A stretch of 64,000 nt of DNA. It comes from Bradyrhizobium sp. WSM3983. GTDB taxonomy: Bacteria; Pseudomonadota; Alphaproteobacteria; Rhizobiales; Xanthobacteraceae. The stretch is taken from assembly GCF_000473045.1 (NCBI RefSeq), contig NZ_KI421489.1:89932-153931 (forward strand), read 5' to 3'. The first letter of the stretch is position 1, and each line of letters starts with the position of its first letter. Made by a program: the position numbers and the translations under genes. The notes under the pieces are model-generated. The model worked only from the letters and a program-made list of their open reading frames with translations. It was not told the origin of the DNA and did no database searches. This document shows positions 62,719-64,000 of the stretch, in pieces.

Positions 62719-62879
62719 AGCGGAGTTTGGGGCCGCAGCGGTGCACCGCCAGCCCACCCCACTACCGCCGTTTTCTCCAATCGCCGCTACTTTTCATTAA
62801 AATTCTCAAGCCCGCCTTAGCCTGATCGCATCAACTCTTCCGCCATCATCCCCGCCCAAGCCCACCGCGCCTTGTCTGG

Positions 62880-62924
62880 GCATGATCTTATCGGAAAACC
62901 GCTTCGCACTTTTCCGGATCATGC
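62880..62924. repeat. Stem-loop of the GCATGATC type
   Basis: GCATGATC with TCGGAAAA on the left and TTTTCCGGATCATGC on the right make a long imperfect stem around CCGCTTCGCAC. Elements of this shape are common between rhizobial genes. It lies 26 bases before the PilZ start; the rest of this gap shows nothing else. Confidence 0.7.
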
Positions 62925-62950
62925 CGCCGCGGTATTGGAGGAGAGTGCCA

Positions 62951-63196
62951 ATGCATCCGCGCCGACATGCCCGTGTCAAACCCGCCGGCCTGGTGTCCCG
63001 CCAGGCCAAGATCATCACCGACCCGCGCGCGCCGGTCATCGTCTGCACGCTGATCGACTATTCGCCGGGCGGGGCCTGCGTCGATCTCGGCGGGCAGGTG
63101 AAGATCCCCGACCGGTTCGAGCTGCTGCATGTCAACACCAAGAAACGCTGCCGCGTGGCGTGGAAGCGGGGGACGAAGGTGGGCGTGGTGTTTTAG
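62951..63196 (+). CDS. PilZ domain protein (81 aa)
   Basis: The N-terminal HPRRHARVKPAG matches the RxxxR c-di-GMP motif of PilZ domains; the second motif is VCTLIDYSPGGACVDL (D-x-S-x-x-G type). The domain is complete but stands alone, so it may be a small c-di-GMP adaptor acting on a partner protein. The start at 62951 has GGAGGAGAG upstream; the frame begins earlier, in the stem-loop. It converges on the membrane-protein gene across B2. Confidence 0.85.
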   Translation: MHPRRHARVKPAGLVSRQAKIITDPRAPVIVCTLIDYSPGGACVDLGGQVKIPDRFELLHVNTKKRCRVAWKRGTKVGVVF

Positions 63197-63204
63197 GATT
63201 CTTG

Positions 63205-63368
63205 CTTACCCTCCCCTGGAGGGGGAGGGTCGGCTCGTATGAGCGCAGCGAAATATGAGACGGGGTGGGGTGACAGTCTCTCACCGATGAACACTGCCCG
63301 CGTGGAGAGATCACCCCGCCCCGCTCGCGCTTCGCGCGATCGACCCTCCCCCTCCAGGGGAGGGTGAG
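63205..63368. repeat. Long palindromic intergenic repeat, copy B2
   Basis: Ends CTTACCCTCCCCTGGAGGGG and CCCCTCCAGGGGAGGGTGAG. It is in direct orientation relative to B1 and matches it over nearly the whole length. It sits at the convergent junction between the PilZ gene and the membrane-protein gene. Confidence 0.87.
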
Positions 63369-63372
63369 AAAG

Positions 63373-63780
63373 CTACACCCGCATTCGCGCCTTTGCCCCC
63401 GCGACGATCTGCATCGCCACGCCGGCGATCCATCCGACCAGCACCAGCCAGGTCAGCGCGTCGTGCGGCTCGAGCCGGAGCACGATGACGGCGACTGACG
63501 CAAGCGAGGCGAGCGTGGCACAAAGCGTGCCGGCGGAGCTCAAAAATTCCGCGGCGTCGATCTGGCTGTGCGCCTCATCAAAAGGCTGCTGCGGCGTGTC
63601 GATGCCGAGGTAGAAGCCGATGACGCCGAGCAGCATCATCAGCAGCAGGAAGCCTTGCGTGGTGAGCGAGGCGATCGCCGATCCGACATAGGCGCCGACG
63701 AACAACCCGCACGCCGCGCCCGCCATCGCGAGGCCCAGGCGCTCGAACACGTGGGCAGTCTTGCGAACACGAAACCGCAT
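63373..63780 (-). CDS. Hypothetical membrane protein (135 aa)
   Basis: Four likely membrane helices: about residues 14-36 (LGLAMAGAACGLFVGAYVG), 42-60 (GFLLLMMLLGVIGFYLG), 78-100 and 108-128. A short basic N-terminus (MRFRVRKTAH) suggests a cytoplasmic start. No domain recognised. The start at 63780 is the first ATG after a 53-residue unsupported upstream frame. The gene ends four bases from B2. Confidence 0.65.
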   Translation of the reverse strand: MRFRVRKTAHVFERLGLAMAGAACGLFVGAYVGSAIASLTTQGFLLLMMLLGVIGFYLGIDTPQQPFDEAHSQIDAAEFLSSAGTLCATLASLASVAVIVLRLEPHDALTWLVLVGWIAGVAMQIVAGAKARMRV

Positions 63781-63940
63781 GGCGGACCTCCGTGATGCCC
63801 CGGATCGGCGGAGGTTAGGCCAGTTTTGCGACGGGCGGAAGGTGAGGAGGGTTACGGATGCGTGAGGTGGATCTTTACCACCTCTCCCCGCATGCGGCAG
63901 GGCAATCGCATATGACTCGTTGCGGCGACCTGTGCGCACG

Positions 63941-63984
63941 CCTCGTCCTTCGAGACGGCGCTTACGCGCCTCCTCAGGATGAGG
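63941..63984. repeat. Palindromic repeat fragment, copy D2
   Basis: CCTCGTCCTTCGAGACG and CCTCAGGATGAGG recall the ends of D1 (CCTCGAAGGATG / CATCCTGAGG). The element may continue past the window end. No gene is supported from 63781 to the end of the window. Confidence 0.55.
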
Positions 63985-64000
63985 CTAACCAGCGTCAGTG

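Overview
The window looks like a chromosomal segment of an alphaproteobacterium of the Bradyrhizobium / Nitrobacteraceae type. The evidence is uniformly high GC with strong G/C third positions, a long series of CoA-thioester and aromatic catabolism genes, a CarD regulator next to the 7Fe ferredoxin FdxA and a Suv3-like helicase, a RegB/RegA redox pair beside cyoABCD and SURF1, and many short palindromic intergenic repeats of the kind that crowd Bradyrhizobium genomes. No rRNA, prophage, transposase, integrase or CRISPR array was seen. One tRNA-Arg (anticodon CCT) lies at 23439-23515.

Layout. 0-6 kb: an aromatic-acid locus (aryl-CoA monooxygenase, aryl-CoA ligase, MarR regulator, maleylpyruvate-type isomerase, gentisate 1,2-dioxygenase) with the same 18-bp near-palindrome in its two promoter regions. 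6-11 kb: a minus-strand ABC importer operon (substrate-binding protein, ATPase, permease) with an FAD oxidoreductase and a divergent LysR gene. 11-38 kb: small catabolic units and regulators (enoyl-CoA hydratases, two ketopantoate-reductase-like proteins, alpha/beta hydrolases, TetR, two AraC-type regulators, SDRs, an acyl-CoA synthetase, three acyl-CoA dehydrogenases, two solute-binding proteins without a visible permease). 38-49 kb: envelope and respiratory functions (SNase-like protein, lipoprotein M48 protease with LysM, MFS transporter, cytochrome bo quinol oxidase cyoABCD, SURF1, RegB/RegA). 49-57 kb: core genes carD, fdxA, an S4 RNA-binding protein, a large Suv3-like helicase, a DUF3108 protein and rpmB. 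56.8-59.5 kb: a two-gene insert of visibly lower GC, a DUF262 protein overlapping an OLD-like AAA ATPase with a TOPRIM-like C-terminus. 59.5-64 kb: small proteins, a DUF2235 hydrolase, a PilZ protein and a membrane protein between repeats.

How the parts work together. The first locus would activate an aromatic acid (salicylate or anthranilate type) to its CoA ester, hydroxylate it, release gentisate and cleave the ring; the isomerase takes the next step, and the MarR protein probably controls both promoters. The 30-38 kb genes form a beta-oxidation-like set for an unidentified CoA thioester. cyoABCD, the SURF1 assembly factor and the quinone/redox sensor RegB with its regulator RegA are consecutive and overlapping, so a terminal oxidase and its likely redox sensor are probably co-expressed.

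The best candidate for an undescribed system is the DUF262 plus ATPase-TOPRIM pair, which resembles the parts of known anti-phage systems in a combination I cannot name. A second noteworthy pattern is a family of roughly 120-155 bp double-hairpin repeats (eight copies); every convergent gene junction longer than about 100 bp holds one of these, a related repeat, or an ordinary terminator. Starts were chosen by ribosome-binding sites, overlaps and family length. All functions are read from motifs by eye; no database search was possible.
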